Part shown: positions 17,230 through 25,622 of the stretch, in pieces
Numbering within the stretch: position 1 is the stretch's first letter
Layout of the letters: the number at the start of each line of letters is the position of its first letter
Assembly (NCBI GenBank): GCA_052273485.1
Contig: DAVZID010000005.1
Span: 19,735 to 83,734, forward strand
Length of the DNA stretch: 64,000 nucleotides
Direction of reading: 5' to 3'
From: Anthropogastromicrobium sp052273485
GTDB taxonomy: Bacteria; Bacillota; Clostridia; Lachnospirales; Lachnospiraceae
Notes under the pieces: generated by a model
What the model was told of the DNA's origin: nothing
What the model saw: only the letters and a program-made list of their open reading frames with translations
The model's database searches: none
Position numbers and translations under genes: made by a program

Positions 17230-18291
17230 TCAGTCTAATGACAGTAAAAGGGTCATCAATGCGATGCAGATCACCTCGCCCAGAATGGCCGCGGCATACA
17301 TGAGGTGATTGCAGCGACAGATATCCTCTGGTGAAACTGGTCTTGTATCATCACCAATATATGGCTTTTTGATTACCTTGTTACCATAAACGGTATCTCC
17401 TGCTAAACGGATGCCAAGCGCCCCTGCGCAGGCTGACTCGGTATGACCAGCGTTTGGACTTGCATGTTTATGAGCGTCTCTTCGCCAGATGCGATATGCA
17501 CGTTTTGCATCGTATATTGATGTTTCCTTGCCGAAGTGAAACAGTTTTAAACATGCACAGCCTAAAATCAAAAGGAGTGCACTGATTCTCGCCGGAATCC
17601 AGTTAACTACATCATCGAGTTTGGCTGCTGTGCGACCAAAATAGAGATAACGGCTGCTTTTGTATCCAACCATGGAATCCATGGTGTTGACTGCCTTATA
17701 CAGCATTCCGAGCACCGGACCACCGAGTGCGGTATACAGCATTGGCGCAATCACGCCGTCTGATGTACTTTCCGCTACGGTCTCAACCGCTGCTCGTGCC
17801 ACACCTGCCTCATCTAAGACGTTTGTATCTCGTCCCACGATCATGGAAACTGCATAGCGCGCTTTCGGCAGATCTGCTTCTTGTAAGGCACGATACACCT
17901 TTGTACTCTCTTTTTGCAGGCATCGCGCCGCTAAAATTTGGTAAGTCATAATTGCTTCAATTACGAAACCTACCATTGGATGAATTGCATAAGCTCCAAA
18001 AAAGATGCCGCCTGAGATAAGAGCTGTTGCCACCAGCACGCAGATTACTAAAAGGATTCCTTTTTTGCGCTCATTTCGTATTCTTGTGGTATTTTGTTGT
18101 ATGTCTATGCTATTTTTGGCATCGGCCTTTTTTTCTTCGCCCTGATGCTTTTCACCCATCAGCTTTTTATCAAGAAAGCTGATCAAATTTCCCATAAAGC
18201 GTACTGGATGCGGCATCCAGTAGGGATCACCGAACAGGCAGTCCAGAAAAAATCCGCTGACAAATGCCAGCATATGTATCCATATTGTCAT
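17230..18291 (-). CDS. cbiB: Adenosylcobinamide-phosphate synthase
   Basis: A 353-residue integral membrane enzyme joining the aminopropanol (phosphate) linker to cobyric acid. Characteristic segments are FVSGFFLDCLFGDPYWMPHPVRFMG at the N-terminus, then VGRDTNVLDEAGVARAAVETVAESTSDGVIAP and the C-terminal SPNAGHTESACAGALGIRLAG. Four or more hydrophobic segments are evident. An insert of about 35 residues near position 50 is hydrophilic and lysine-rich. AAGGAAG precedes the ATG. The 78-nt gap to the upstream cobC gene contains two mutually exclusive hairpins. Confidence 0.95.
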   Translation of the reverse strand: MTIWIHMLAFVSGFFLDCLFGDPYWMPHPVRFMGNLISFLDKKLMGEKHQGEEKKADAKNSIDIQQNTTRIRNERKKGILLVICVLVATALISGGIFFGAYAIHPMVGFVIEAIMTYQILAARCLQKESTKVYRALQEADLPKARYAVSMIVGRDTNVLDEAGVARAAVETVAESTSDGVIAPMLYTALGGPVLGMLYKAVNTMDSMVGYKSSRYLYFGRTAAKLDDVVNWIPARISALLLILGCACLKLFHFGKETSIYDAKRAYRIWRRDAHKHASPNAGHTESACAGALGIRLAGDTVYGNKVIKKPYIGDDTRPVSPEDICRCNHLMYAAAILGEVICIALMTLLLSLD

Positions 18292-18310
18292 TTACTTTCT
18301 TCCTTACTGA

Positions 18311-18347
18311 ACTTATGATTGCCATAAGTTTCTATTTTCTCTTATGG
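18311..18347 (-). promoter_or_regulatory. Mutually exclusive hairpins before cbiB
   Basis: CCATAAG/CTTATGG (18322-18328 with 18341-18347) and ACTTATG/CATAAGT (18311-18317 with 18323-18329) use the same central bases, so only one can form at a time. It is a small possible switch 20 nt before cbiB. No T-run makes either one a terminator. Confidence 0.3.
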
Positions 18348-18369
18348 TTCTAATTTCATTGGTGTTTCT

Positions 18370-18984
18370 TCAATTTGTTTGTACAAGTGGTGTAATATGC
18401 GCTGCCTGTACATTGTCATTCTTATCGAGCGACAGCTCAAGTTTATAGCCCTGACCATTTTTTACCTGATAATCATAATAATCGCCGCCAGTTAAGCTGC
18501 TTAAAATGGCCATAATCGTGCCACCGTGTACAATACAGGCCGCTCTTGTTTGTACTGTTCCTGTCATACATTTTATGCACCATTCAAAACCTTCCATGGA
18601 TCGCGCTATAAACTCTGCACGACTCTCCCCTTTTGGAAATGCAATCGTGCCACCGCTGTCGATCCATCGCTGATAGTCGGGATCTCCATTTAAATCCTGA
18701 TAATTTTTTCCTTCAAATCGGCCAAAATTCATCTCCATCCACTCTGGTATCAAAATTGCAAGGTTGTCCGGATAAAGAAGCTCTTTTGTCTGAAGGCAGC
18801 GAAGAAGAGGACTTGAAAAGACAAGTAAATCATTGCACGGAGCCGGATAAATACCTGCTTCTTTATAAGAAAGAATCTGTGCGCCACCTTCGTTTGATAA
18901 TGGCTCATTTGTCTTCCCTAAATAGGCATGGCGCTTATTGGATGCCGTTGCCCCATGGCGAATCAAGTAGAGTGTGATCGTCAT
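18370..18984 (-). CDS. cobC: Histidine phosphatase, alpha-ribazole phosphatase-like
   Basis: A 204-residue histidine phosphatase of the phosphoglycerate mutase fold. LYLIRHGATASN carries the catalytic RHG; FSSPLLRCLQT supplies the second arginine; EMNFGRFEGKNYQDL has the family glutamate; VHGGTIMAIL has the second histidine. Within this operon it fits alpha-ribazole-5'-phosphate phosphatase, which releases the base-nucleoside in the lower-loop branch. I chose ATG 18984, whose ATGA overlaps the stop of the upstream CobU-like gene (translational coupling), instead of the in-frame start eight codons earlier. Confidence 0.88.
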   Translation of the reverse strand: MTITLYLIRHGATASNKRHAYLGKTNEPLSNEGGAQILSYKEAGIYPAPCNDLLVFSSPLLRCLQTKELLYPDNLAILIPEWMEMNFGRFEGKNYQDLNGDPDYQRWIDSGGTIAFPKGESRAEFIARSMEGFEWCIKCMTGTVQTRAACIVHGGTIMAILSSLTGGDYYDYQVKNGQGYKLELSLDKNDNVQAAHITPLVQTN

Positions 18985-19445
18985 TTCAGTCGTTGTCCCA
19001 GTCCGCATAAGATACGTTCCACCCTTTCTGCCTGTTTTGCAAGCTCTACTGTCAGTCGTCCTGTCTGCTCACGCCAAATGCGATCCATTTTTTCTAATGG
19101 CACGATGCCATTTCCCAGCTCGTCGCAAATTAGAATTGTGTTTGGATGCCTTTGCACCCAGGAAAGGATTGTTGCCTGCACGGCGACTTCTTCCATTCCT
19201 TGATGTAATAGGTCTTTCACCCACAAATGAAGGTGATTGATAATTCGAATACCGTTGGCATCCGCAATATTGTTCACATCTGCATTCTCGTTTTTTATTT
19301 TATTATCAATACTTTGTAATGCTTTCTGATAATCTGGCTGTGCGCAGTCAATTACCATGCCAATCGAAACAGCTTCCTCTGCCTTTTTGTTTTTCACATA
19401 TTCGAGCTTTCCCTGTGCAAAGCCACCTATATATAGTTCCATCAA
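18981..19445 (-). CDS. CobU paralogue with degenerate P-loop
   Basis: A 154-residue protein similar in its C-terminal half to CobU (adenosylcobinamide kinase/guanylyltransferase): ILICDELGNGIVPLEKMDRIWREQTGRL matches the VSNEVGxGIVP...R..AGRL region of that family. The N-terminal loop reads IGGFAQGKLEY, so the usual GKS/GKT serine or threonine is Leu, and the guanylylated-histidine region of true CobU is missing. It is shorter than the 180-210 residues usual for the family. A complete CobU is encoded in the same operon. This one may be a non-catalytic partner or have a different activity. It overlaps cobC by ATGA and follows cobS by 78 nt. Confidence 0.75.
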   Translation of the reverse strand: MMELYIGGFAQGKLEYVKNKKAEEAVSIGMVIDCAQPDYQKALQSIDNKIKNENADVNNIADANGIRIINHLHLWVKDLLHQGMEEVAVQATILSWVQRHPNTILICDELGNGIVPLEKMDRIWREQTGRLTVELAKQAERVERILCGLGQRLK

Positions 19446-19523
19446 ATTATATCCTTTCCTATATTACTTTCTGTCTCCTCTGTTTTTTCCCGATCACTCA
19501 TCTAAGAAGGCGAAATACCGTTT

Positions 19524-20294
19524 TTATAAACAGGCGATTGCCGCCATCACTATCAGCGCACCTTCGCACAATGTAACAAAATATCCAGCGAGGTCTCCTG
19601 TGATGCCGCCAAATTCTTTTTTACTTTTATAATAGTAATAGCCAAACACGGCTGTTGCACACACAATCTGCATAAGACCGGCCTTCGGAGACATCCAGAT
19701 TTGCCAGCATACGCAGATGACTAACTCCACATAAAGGCTTGTCTTTACAATGCGCTCATGTGCGGAATCGGCAAACAAATACAGGGTACCTTCTTTTTTT
19801 GCACATGGGAAAGACACAACCGCAATGGCACTAAAGATGCGGGACAAAAAGTAAGCGCCACAGAAGGATGCCATCACATTTGCTTTTGAGATTTCCGAAT
19901 AGGCTCCTGCCGCGATCAATATATACAGCACTGTCATAATCACAGCAAATGCGCCAATATGAGAATCTTTTAGAATTTCCAGTTTTTTCTCACGGCTTCC
20001 GTAGGAATGAAGGGCATCCATCGTGTCCATATAGCCATCCATATGAATGCCACCTGTTATCAAAAGGATGATCGCCAGACCAATGAAGGAAAAGCACATT
20101 TTGCCAATGCCAAAGTGACGGCAAAACAGCCACCACCCCCATGAAAGCAAACCAATTACAATGCCAACAAATGGAAAAAAACACATCGAATATCGCATAT
20201 CTTCTTCCTTCCACTCGAACTGCGGCATGGGAATTTTTGAATACATGGAAAATGCAATCGCCATTGATCTTGCGATTTGTTTTCGTTTATCCAT
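19524..20294 (-). CDS. cobS: Adenosylcobinamide-GDP ribazoletransferase
   Basis: A 256-residue polytopic membrane protein performing the last lower-loop joining step, AdoCbi-GDP plus alpha-ribazole (phosphate) to cobalamin. The N-terminal FSMYSKIPMPQFEW and the DMRYSMCFFPFVGIVIGLL stretch are signatures. GGIHMDGYMDTMDALHSYGSREKKLEILKDSHIGAFAV carries the Asp-rich active site. Length is normal. The ATG overlaps the cobU stop by 8 nt and is preceded by GAAGGAG. Confidence 0.96.
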   Translation of the reverse strand: MDKRKQIARSMAIAFSMYSKIPMPQFEWKEEDMRYSMCFFPFVGIVIGLLSWGWWLFCRHFGIGKMCFSFIGLAIILLITGGIHMDGYMDTMDALHSYGSREKKLEILKDSHIGAFAVIMTVLYILIAAGAYSEISKANVMASFCGAYFLSRIFSAIAVVSFPCAKKEGTLYLFADSAHERIVKTSLYVELVICVCWQIWMSPKAGLMQIVCATAVFGYYYYKSKKEFGGITGDLAGYFVTLCEGALIVMAAIACL

Positions 20295-20919
20295 CTAGTT
20301 TCTCCTTCCTGATTTGCTCTATTGTTCTGACCGTTTTCTCACTGTTTCTTTCACAGGCAATTTCGTTGTCCATTTTCTTATTATTTTTCATTTTCCAGGT
20401 CACCAAAATCCCTGCCGTGACCTCTGTGACCTCATCCGCCCACTTTGCTAACTCAATATTGATGCGTGCCAATGCACGAATATAAGACATCGTGGATTCG
20501 TCATACGAAATACCATCATCAAACACATTGTTTGTGACGATAACAAGCTCCTGCACAGACTTAGATAACTGCTTTAACCCAGATACCACGCGATTTACTG
20601 CTTCCTGTTCATTTCGCTGCCCAGTTTCATCAAACATTTCATTGGCGGTAAGGTTTGAAACGCACTCGACGAGTGCCGCAGATGCATCTGCCTCAAATGG
20701 TTCAAGGGCATCTCCAATCTGCACCGTCTGTTCAACGGTAAGAAAGCCTTTTCCGGCACGCAGCCTTCGATGGCGCTCTACACGCTTTTTGCCCTCATCT
20801 CCATAGACCTGCATTGTGGCAATGTAATAACGGTTGTCAATCTGTTCAAAATCCGATAAGAGCGATTCCGCATAGGCTGATTTTCCGCTGCCGCTTCCGC
20901 CTGTAACTAGATAAATCAT
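20287..20919 (-). CDS. cobU: Adenosylcobinamide kinase / guanylyltransferase
   Basis: A 210-residue bifunctional enzyme that phosphorylates adenosylcobinamide and transfers GMP to it. The P-loop GGSGSGKSAYAE is intact near residue 7. YYIATMQVYGDEGKKRVERHRRLRAGKGF contains the conserved histidine-arginine region, and VTNNVFDDGISYDES matches the C-terminal family motif. The C-terminal 30 residues are extra and highly charged. It follows cobT by 27 nt and overlaps cobS. It is the catalytically complete member of the two CobU-type genes here. Confidence 0.95.
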   Translation of the reverse strand: MIYLVTGGSGSGKSAYAESLLSDFEQIDNRYYIATMQVYGDEGKKRVERHRRLRAGKGFLTVEQTVQIGDALEPFEADASAALVECVSNLTANEMFDETGQRNEQEAVNRVVSGLKQLSKSVQELVIVTNNVFDDGISYDESTMSYIRALARINIELAKWADEVTEVTAGILVTWKMKNNKKMDNEIACERNSEKTVRTIEQIRKEKLDG

Positions 20920-20946
20920 TTTTCTTTTACCCTTTCTGATTTCATG

Positions 20947-22014
20947 TCAGCTTAATCGCTCATACGGCTCCATCTCCAGACGAGAAAAATCCGTATGACC
21001 ATTATAGACAGACATTGCAAGCTCAAGAAGTGGAACTAACATTACGGCACCGGTTCCCTCTCCGAGTGCCAGATCGCCATAGATAACTGGCTTTAACCCA
21101 AGTTCTGCCAAAATTGCCTTTGCAGCAGGTTCCTTTCCCATATGGGAAGCAATCATAAATTGCTCCGTGCCCGGGATCAGGCGCTTTGCAAGAAGTGCTG
21201 CCGCCGCACTGATCAATCCATCTAAAAGAATCGGTACATGATAAATGGCACCACCGATAAACACGCCTGCCAGACCTGCGATATCCAATCCGCCAACTGT
21301 CTGTAGTACCGTAAATGCATCCGCATTATACAGACCATACTGGTCAATTGCCCTTTGGATGACACGCTGCTTTCGACTAAGGCCTGCACTGTCAAGTCCT
21401 GCACCTCTGCCCGTCGTCTCTGTCGCAATCCGATGAAGCAGTGCCGCCGTAATTGCACTGCTCGTTGTGGTGTTGCCAATTCCCATCTCGCCAGTTGCCA
21501 GAATACGATAGCCTTTTTCTTTGCACTGCTTTACAATGCGCACACCTGTCTCAATCGCAGCAAGCGTCTCTTCTGTCGTCATTGCAGGCTCCTTTATGAA
21601 ATTTCGTGTTCCACACGCCACCTTCTCATTTTTCACGCCATCAATCGCGTGTTCGTCGTCAATGCCAATGTCAACTGGAATCACATCGGTGTTACATGCC
21701 TTTGCCATACGGCAGACGCTTGACTCGCGTCTTCCCATTGACTGTGCAACTGCAAAGGTCACTTCCTTGCCAGACTGGCTGACGCCTTCCTCCACAATAC
21801 CATTATCGGCACACATCACTACCACCGCTCTCGGTGAGATACTTACGTCTGTGCTTCCCTGAATTGCACCAATCTGTGATGTCATCTGCTCAAAACGTCC
21901 TAAGCCATCAAGTGGTTTTGCCACGCCATCCCAGTTTGCCTTTACCGCATCGTACATTGCCGGATCCGGCGATGTAATCTTATATTTTTCTCTCAAAAAC
22001 TGAATTGCTTCCAT
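20947..22014 (-). CDS. cobT: Nicotinate-nucleotide-DMB phosphoribosyltransferase
   Basis: A 355-residue enzyme that activates the lower-ligand base with nicotinate mononucleotide to give alpha-ribazole phosphate. Diagnostic stretches are KPLDGLGRFEQMTSQIGAIQ, VVVMCADNGIVEEGVSQSGKEVT, ATGEMGIGNTTTSSAI and GEGTGAVMLVPLLELA, which has the catalytic glutamate. Length is standard. It lies 155 nt after cobQ, a gap holding a strong hairpin, and 27 nt before cobU. Confidence 0.97.
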   Translation of the reverse strand: MEAIQFLREKYKITSPDPAMYDAVKANWDGVAKPLDGLGRFEQMTSQIGAIQGSTDVSISPRAVVVMCADNGIVEEGVSQSGKEVTFAVAQSMGRRESSVCRMAKACNTDVIPVDIGIDDEHAIDGVKNEKVACGTRNFIKEPAMTTEETLAAIETGVRIVKQCKEKGYRILATGEMGIGNTTTSSAITAALLHRIATETTGRGAGLDSAGLSRKQRVIQRAIDQYGLYNADAFTVLQTVGGLDIAGLAGVFIGGAIYHVPILLDGLISAAAALLAKRLIPGTEQFMIASHMGKEPAAKAILAELGLKPVIYGDLALGEGTGAVMLVPLLELAMSVYNGHTDFSRLEMEPYERLS

Positions 22015-22084
22015 ATATAATAAATATCCTTTTTATCCTTTCTTCGCTTCCAGCAGTATCGTTCCCGGAATGTCCATGAATTCT

Positions 22085-22120
22085 CCACGCCCATGCGGTT
22101 CGTAGCTCCTATGGACGTGG
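22085..22120. repeat. Hairpin with GCGGTTCG loop between cobQ and cobT
   Basis: A 10-bp stem, CCACGCCCAT with ATGGACGTGG (one G-U on the plus strand), encloses a 16-nt loop starting GCGGTTCG. The same octamer begins the 18-mer shared by copy A (16998) and position 39736, so this may be a short relative of those repeats. A second small hairpin, AGAC-AATTGC-GTCT, is at 22139-22152. Confidence 0.55.
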
Positions 22121-22169
22121 TACTCTGCCTAATTTGATAGACAATTGCGTCTAACATGTAAGACGGATC

Positions 22170-23693
22170 TTAAATCTTTGCTTCCTGCAAAATGCTATAT
22201 ACAAAATCCATATCCATATGCTGGCGAAGTGTATCAGCTAGCAGATCATACTGTGACTCCTGAAACTTTTTATAATCAAAGCCACTCTGTAATTCCTCCA
22301 GTGTCACATGCTTTCGATCGGCAAGCATCTTTACAAGCTTCCATGCCAGATCACCCTCATCAAATAATCCATGAACGTAGCTGCCACACACCATACCATT
22401 ATTACTGCACATCACAACTGGAAGGTCACCGGATGACTGCTCTTGGGACTGACCTACATTCATCCCTTTCGGAATTGCAGCATTGACGGCCGTTGATTTT
22501 CCCATATGAATCTCATAGCCCTCATATGGACTGCCATTTAAACAAGACCAAATTCCACTTAAGTGGTCAATTGTTCCCGTCACTTGTGCTCTTGTCTTCT
22601 CTTTTGTGAGAGTTGTCTGAATCGAAAGAAACCCCATTCCTGGCGCGTCTGTTCCCTGTTCAACACCAAACGGATCGGCAATTGACTCACCAAGCATCTG
22701 AAAACCGCCGCAAATACCAATGATCGGTGTGGTTGCAGACAGTTTCTTAACTGCTGCCTCTAGTCCACTCTGGCGCATCCACAACAGATCGCCAACTGTA
22801 TTTTTACTTCCCGGAAGGAAAATGCAGTCCGGTGTCCCAAGCTCTCTTGCATTATGGACATAGCGCACACTCACTCCCGGAAGCTGCTCGAACACATCAA
22901 AATCGGTATAATTCGACATACGCGGAAGGCGGATTACTGCCAGATCAATCAGTCCCTTTTGACTGTGCTCCAACTTTTCGCTTAAGCTGTCCTCCTCCTC
23001 GATTGCTACCTTCATGTACGGGATTACACCTGCCACTGGAACATGACCTCGCTCCTCAAGCATCACAATTCCCGGATCCAGAATGGTTTTATCGCCACGA
23101 AACTTATTGATAATCAAGCCCTTTACCAGTTCTTTTTCATCCGGTTCTAAAAGCATCAGCGTGCCAAGAAGCTGCGCAAATACGCCGCCTCTGTCGATAT
23201 CACCTGCTAACAATACCGGCGCACCGACAAGCTTTGCTAATCCCATATTCACAATATCATCTGCCTTGAGATTGATCTCCGCCGGGCTTCCTGCCCCCTC
23301 GATTACGATGATGTCCGCCTGCTCCTCTAGTTTTTGAAAGGCATGAATGATATCGGGAATCAGCTGCTTTTTGTAGGCAAAATAGCTTCTCGCTGGCATA
23401 TTGGAGACTGGCTTTCCATTTACAATGACCTGTGAACCCATGTCGCTGACTGGCTTTAATAAAATCGGATTCATATAGACGGATGGCTCAACACCTGCGG
23501 CTTTGGCCTGTACGGCCTGCGCACGCCCCATCTCAAAACCATCCTTTGTGATAAAGGAGTTTAATGCCATGTTCTGTGATTTGAACGGTGCCACCCGGTA
23601 GCCGTCCTGCTTAAAGATACGGCAAAGTCCTGCCGCAAGCAGACTTTTTCCCGCGTTTGACATCGTACCCTGAATCATGATTACTTTTGACAT
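22170..23693 (-). CDS. cobQ: Cobyric acid synthase
   Basis: A 507-residue ATP-dependent amidotransferase that amidates adenosylcobyrinic acid a,c-diamide to cobyric acid. The N-terminal dethiobiotin synthetase-like domain begins MSKVIMIQGTMSNAGKS, with KSQNMALNSFITKDG and EGAGSPAEINL. The C-terminal glutaminase domain has GICGGFQMLGE with the nucleophile Cys and SYVHGLFDE with the His. ATG 23693 follows CGGAGGAAAAATGC, so the reading that starts at 23774 is rejected. It is the first gene of the salvage operon. Upstream ring-building genes are absent, which suggests uptake and remodelling of corrinoids, though they could lie elsewhere. Confidence 0.96.
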   Translation of the reverse strand: MSKVIMIQGTMSNAGKSLLAAGLCRIFKQDGYRVAPFKSQNMALNSFITKDGFEMGRAQAVQAKAAGVEPSVYMNPILLKPVSDMGSQVIVNGKPVSNMPARSYFAYKKQLIPDIIHAFQKLEEQADIIVIEGAGSPAEINLKADDIVNMGLAKLVGAPVLLAGDIDRGGVFAQLLGTLMLLEPDEKELVKGLIINKFRGDKTILDPGIVMLEERGHVPVAGVIPYMKVAIEEEDSLSEKLEHSQKGLIDLAVIRLPRMSNYTDFDVFEQLPGVSVRYVHNARELGTPDCIFLPGSKNTVGDLLWMRQSGLEAAVKKLSATTPIIGICGGFQMLGESIADPFGVEQGTDAPGMGFLSIQTTLTKEKTRAQVTGTIDHLSGIWSCLNGSPYEGYEIHMGKSTAVNAAIPKGMNVGQSQEQSSGDLPVVMCSNNGMVCGSYVHGLFDEGDLAWKLVKMLADRKHVTLEELQSGFDYKKFQESQYDLLADTLRQHMDMDFVYSILQEAKI

Positions 23694-23779
23694 GCATTTT
23701 TCCTCCGTTTTTGCACTTTTACTTCCAGCCAGTTCATAGTAAATTTTACGAAAAGCCGGACGTATGAACTGCAAAAAAT

Positions 23780-23808
23780 ATTGTATCGCATCCGCAAGGT
23801 AATTACAA
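23780..23808 (-). promoter_or_regulatory. Promoter of the cobalamin salvage operon
   Basis: Minus-strand TTGTAA (23803-23808) and TACAAT (23780-23785), 17 bp apart, about 90 nt before the cobQ ATG. The leader is too short for a cobalamin riboswitch, and I see no B12-box. Confidence 0.5.
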
Positions 23809-23842
23809 GACTTGGTTTCCCATAAATTGTTACTGTTGATGT

Positions 23843-23913
23843 GAACTATAAATTACAATAAGGGCAGACCTGAAATCAGATCTACCCTTACTGTAAAAAA
23901 CGAACTATAAATT
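23843..23913. repeat. 15-bp hairpin flanked by direct repeats
   Basis: Positions 23859-23873 and 23876-23890 form a 15-bp stem (two G-U pairs on the minus strand) with a two-base loop. The 12-mer GAACTATAAATT lies on both sides, at 23843-23854 and 23902-23913. The hairpin may end gltBD transcripts, although its minus-strand 3' flank TTGTAATTTATAG is poor in T. Flanking direct repeats are also what a small inserted element would leave. Confidence 0.55.
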
Positions 23914-23918
23914 TGCAA

Positions 23919-24058
23919 CCGTCACGTAAATGGCGACGAGACGCATGCACTTTACGAGGCGACGCCGTTGTAGCACGCAACTCAAAATACACTTACGGCA
24001 ATCGTACGTAGTGGCGCGTGCAAAGTAAGCTCGCCGACAAAGTCATGGTCGAGGAGCC
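23919..24058 (-). repeat. Structured intergenic repeat, copy B
   Basis: Copy B of the element at 16988-17136, here on the minus strand just past gltD. The conserved blocks are in the same order. Stems differ but remain paired: CGTCGC-CATTTAC-GTGACG replaces CCGCT-AATTTAC-AGCGG, and GCG/CGC replaces GCC/GGC around the TGCTACAACG loop. An additional inverted repeat, GTAGTGGCG (24008-24016) with CGCCACTAC (24110-24118), runs up to the gltD stop. Together with 23780-23913 this accounts for the 427-nt gap between cobQ and gltD. Confidence 0.7.
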
Positions 24059-24120
24059 CTTTTGGAAAACTTCCGGGGTACACCTCATCCCCTTCCGGGC
24101 AGCCACTCACGCCACTACCT

Positions 24121-25608
24121 TTACTCGAGATTCGTATACCCCATCAGGCTCTCGTCAACAGCCCTCGCTGCCTCTCTTCCTTCGCGGATCGCCCATACAA
24201 CAAGCGACTGTCCGCGGTGCATATCACCTGCGGTAAACACACCCGGCTCAGAGGTCGCATAGGAATCTGGTGCGGTCTTCACATTGGTTCTTGGTGTCAG
24301 CTCAACCCCAAATGCATCAGACACATAGCTCTGGCAGCCAAGAAATCCCGCTGCGATGAGTACTAACTCGGCCTCAAGTGTAAACTCGCTGCCCTCAACC
24401 GGAACCATCATCATGCGACCGGTTGCCTCATCCTTCTTGGACTCGAGCTTTACGCAGATCAGTCCGCAAAGCTTTCCGTCGGCATCCTTTACAAATTCCT
24501 TTACGGTTGTCTTATAGATACGCGGATCAGAACCAAATACCGCGATTGCTTCCTCCTGGCCGTAGTCGGTCTTGCAGACTCTCGGCCACTCTGGCCACGG
24601 ATTGTTTGCGGCACGAGTCAGCGGCGGCTGCGGCATCATCTCTAGCTGAGTGACGGATGCACAGCCCTGACGGATTGCGGTTCCGACACAGTCATTTCCG
24701 GTATCACCGCCTCCGATGACAACGACATGCTTATCCTTTGCCGAAATATAATTTCCGTCTGCAAAATTGGAATCGAGTAAGCTCTTTGTTGTGCGAGACA
24801 AATAGTCAACCGCGAAGTAAATGCCCTCTGCATCTCTTCCCTCTGCCTGAATGTCTCTCGGATTGGAAGCACCACACGCTAAGATTACGCTGTCATACTG
24901 AGACTTCAAATCTTCTGCGCTGATATCTTTTCCGACATTGACACCAGTCAGAAAATGAATGCCCTCTGCCTTCATCAACTCAACTCGTCTCTGTATAAAA
25001 CGCTTCTCTAACTTCATGTTCGGAATGCCATACATCAGCAGTCCACCCGGACGATCGGAACGCTCATACACGGTCACGTCATGGCCTCTTTTGTTTAACC
25101 AGTAAGCCGCGGACAGACCAGATGGGCCAGAGCCGACAACAGCAACTCGTTTTCCGGTGCGTGTCTTTGGCGGATTTGGCTCCATGTAGCCATTTTCATA
25201 GGCATACTCGATAATAGAGAGCTCATTTGCCTTTGTTGTGACTGGCTTTCCGTTTAAATTACAGGTACAAGCTGCCTCGCACAGTGCCGGACAAACCCTT
25301 CCCGTAAACTCCGGGAAGCAGTTTGTCTTTGTCAGGCGGTTAAAGGCCTGTCTCATATTTCCGGTATATAAAAGATCATTCCACTCTGGAACCAGATTGT
25401 TGAGCGGGCAGCCGCTTGCCATACCCGCAATCATTTTTCCGTACTGGCAAAACGGCACACCACAGTCCATACATCTGGCTGCCTGTCTGCGTCTTTCCTC
25501 CTCAGACAGCTCCTCATGAAATTCATTAAAATTTTGGATTCTTACCTTTGGTGAAGAAGCCGGGGCATCTTCTCTAGCATATTCCATAAATCCTGTTGGC
25601 TTTCCCAT
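24121..25608 (-). CDS. gltD: Glutamate synthase, small subunit
   Basis: A 495-residue NADPH-binding beta subunit of glutamate synthase that feeds electrons to GltB. N-terminal cysteine clusters (ARCMDCGVPFC, SGCPLNNLVPEW, CPALCEAACTCNL) ligate 4Fe-4S centres. VAVVGSGPSGLSAAYWL binds FAD and VVVIGGGDTGNDCVG binds NADPH. FTAGDMHRGQSLVVWAIREGREAA closes the fold. It is 14 nt downstream of gltB, in the same operon. Confidence 0.97.
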   Translation of the reverse strand: MGKPTGFMEYAREDAPASSPKVRIQNFNEFHEELSEEERRRQAARCMDCGVPFCQYGKMIAGMASGCPLNNLVPEWNDLLYTGNMRQAFNRLTKTNCFPEFTGRVCPALCEAACTCNLNGKPVTTKANELSIIEYAYENGYMEPNPPKTRTGKRVAVVGSGPSGLSAAYWLNKRGHDVTVYERSDRPGGLLMYGIPNMKLEKRFIQRRVELMKAEGIHFLTGVNVGKDISAEDLKSQYDSVILACGASNPRDIQAEGRDAEGIYFAVDYLSRTTKSLLDSNFADGNYISAKDKHVVVIGGGDTGNDCVGTAIRQGCASVTQLEMMPQPPLTRAANNPWPEWPRVCKTDYGQEEAIAVFGSDPRIYKTTVKEFVKDADGKLCGLICVKLESKKDEATGRMMMVPVEGSEFTLEAELVLIAAGFLGCQSYVSDAFGVELTPRTNVKTAPDSYATSEPGVFTAGDMHRGQSLVVWAIREGREAARAVDESLMGYTNLE

Positions 25609-25622
25609 TGTCTTCTCCTCCT

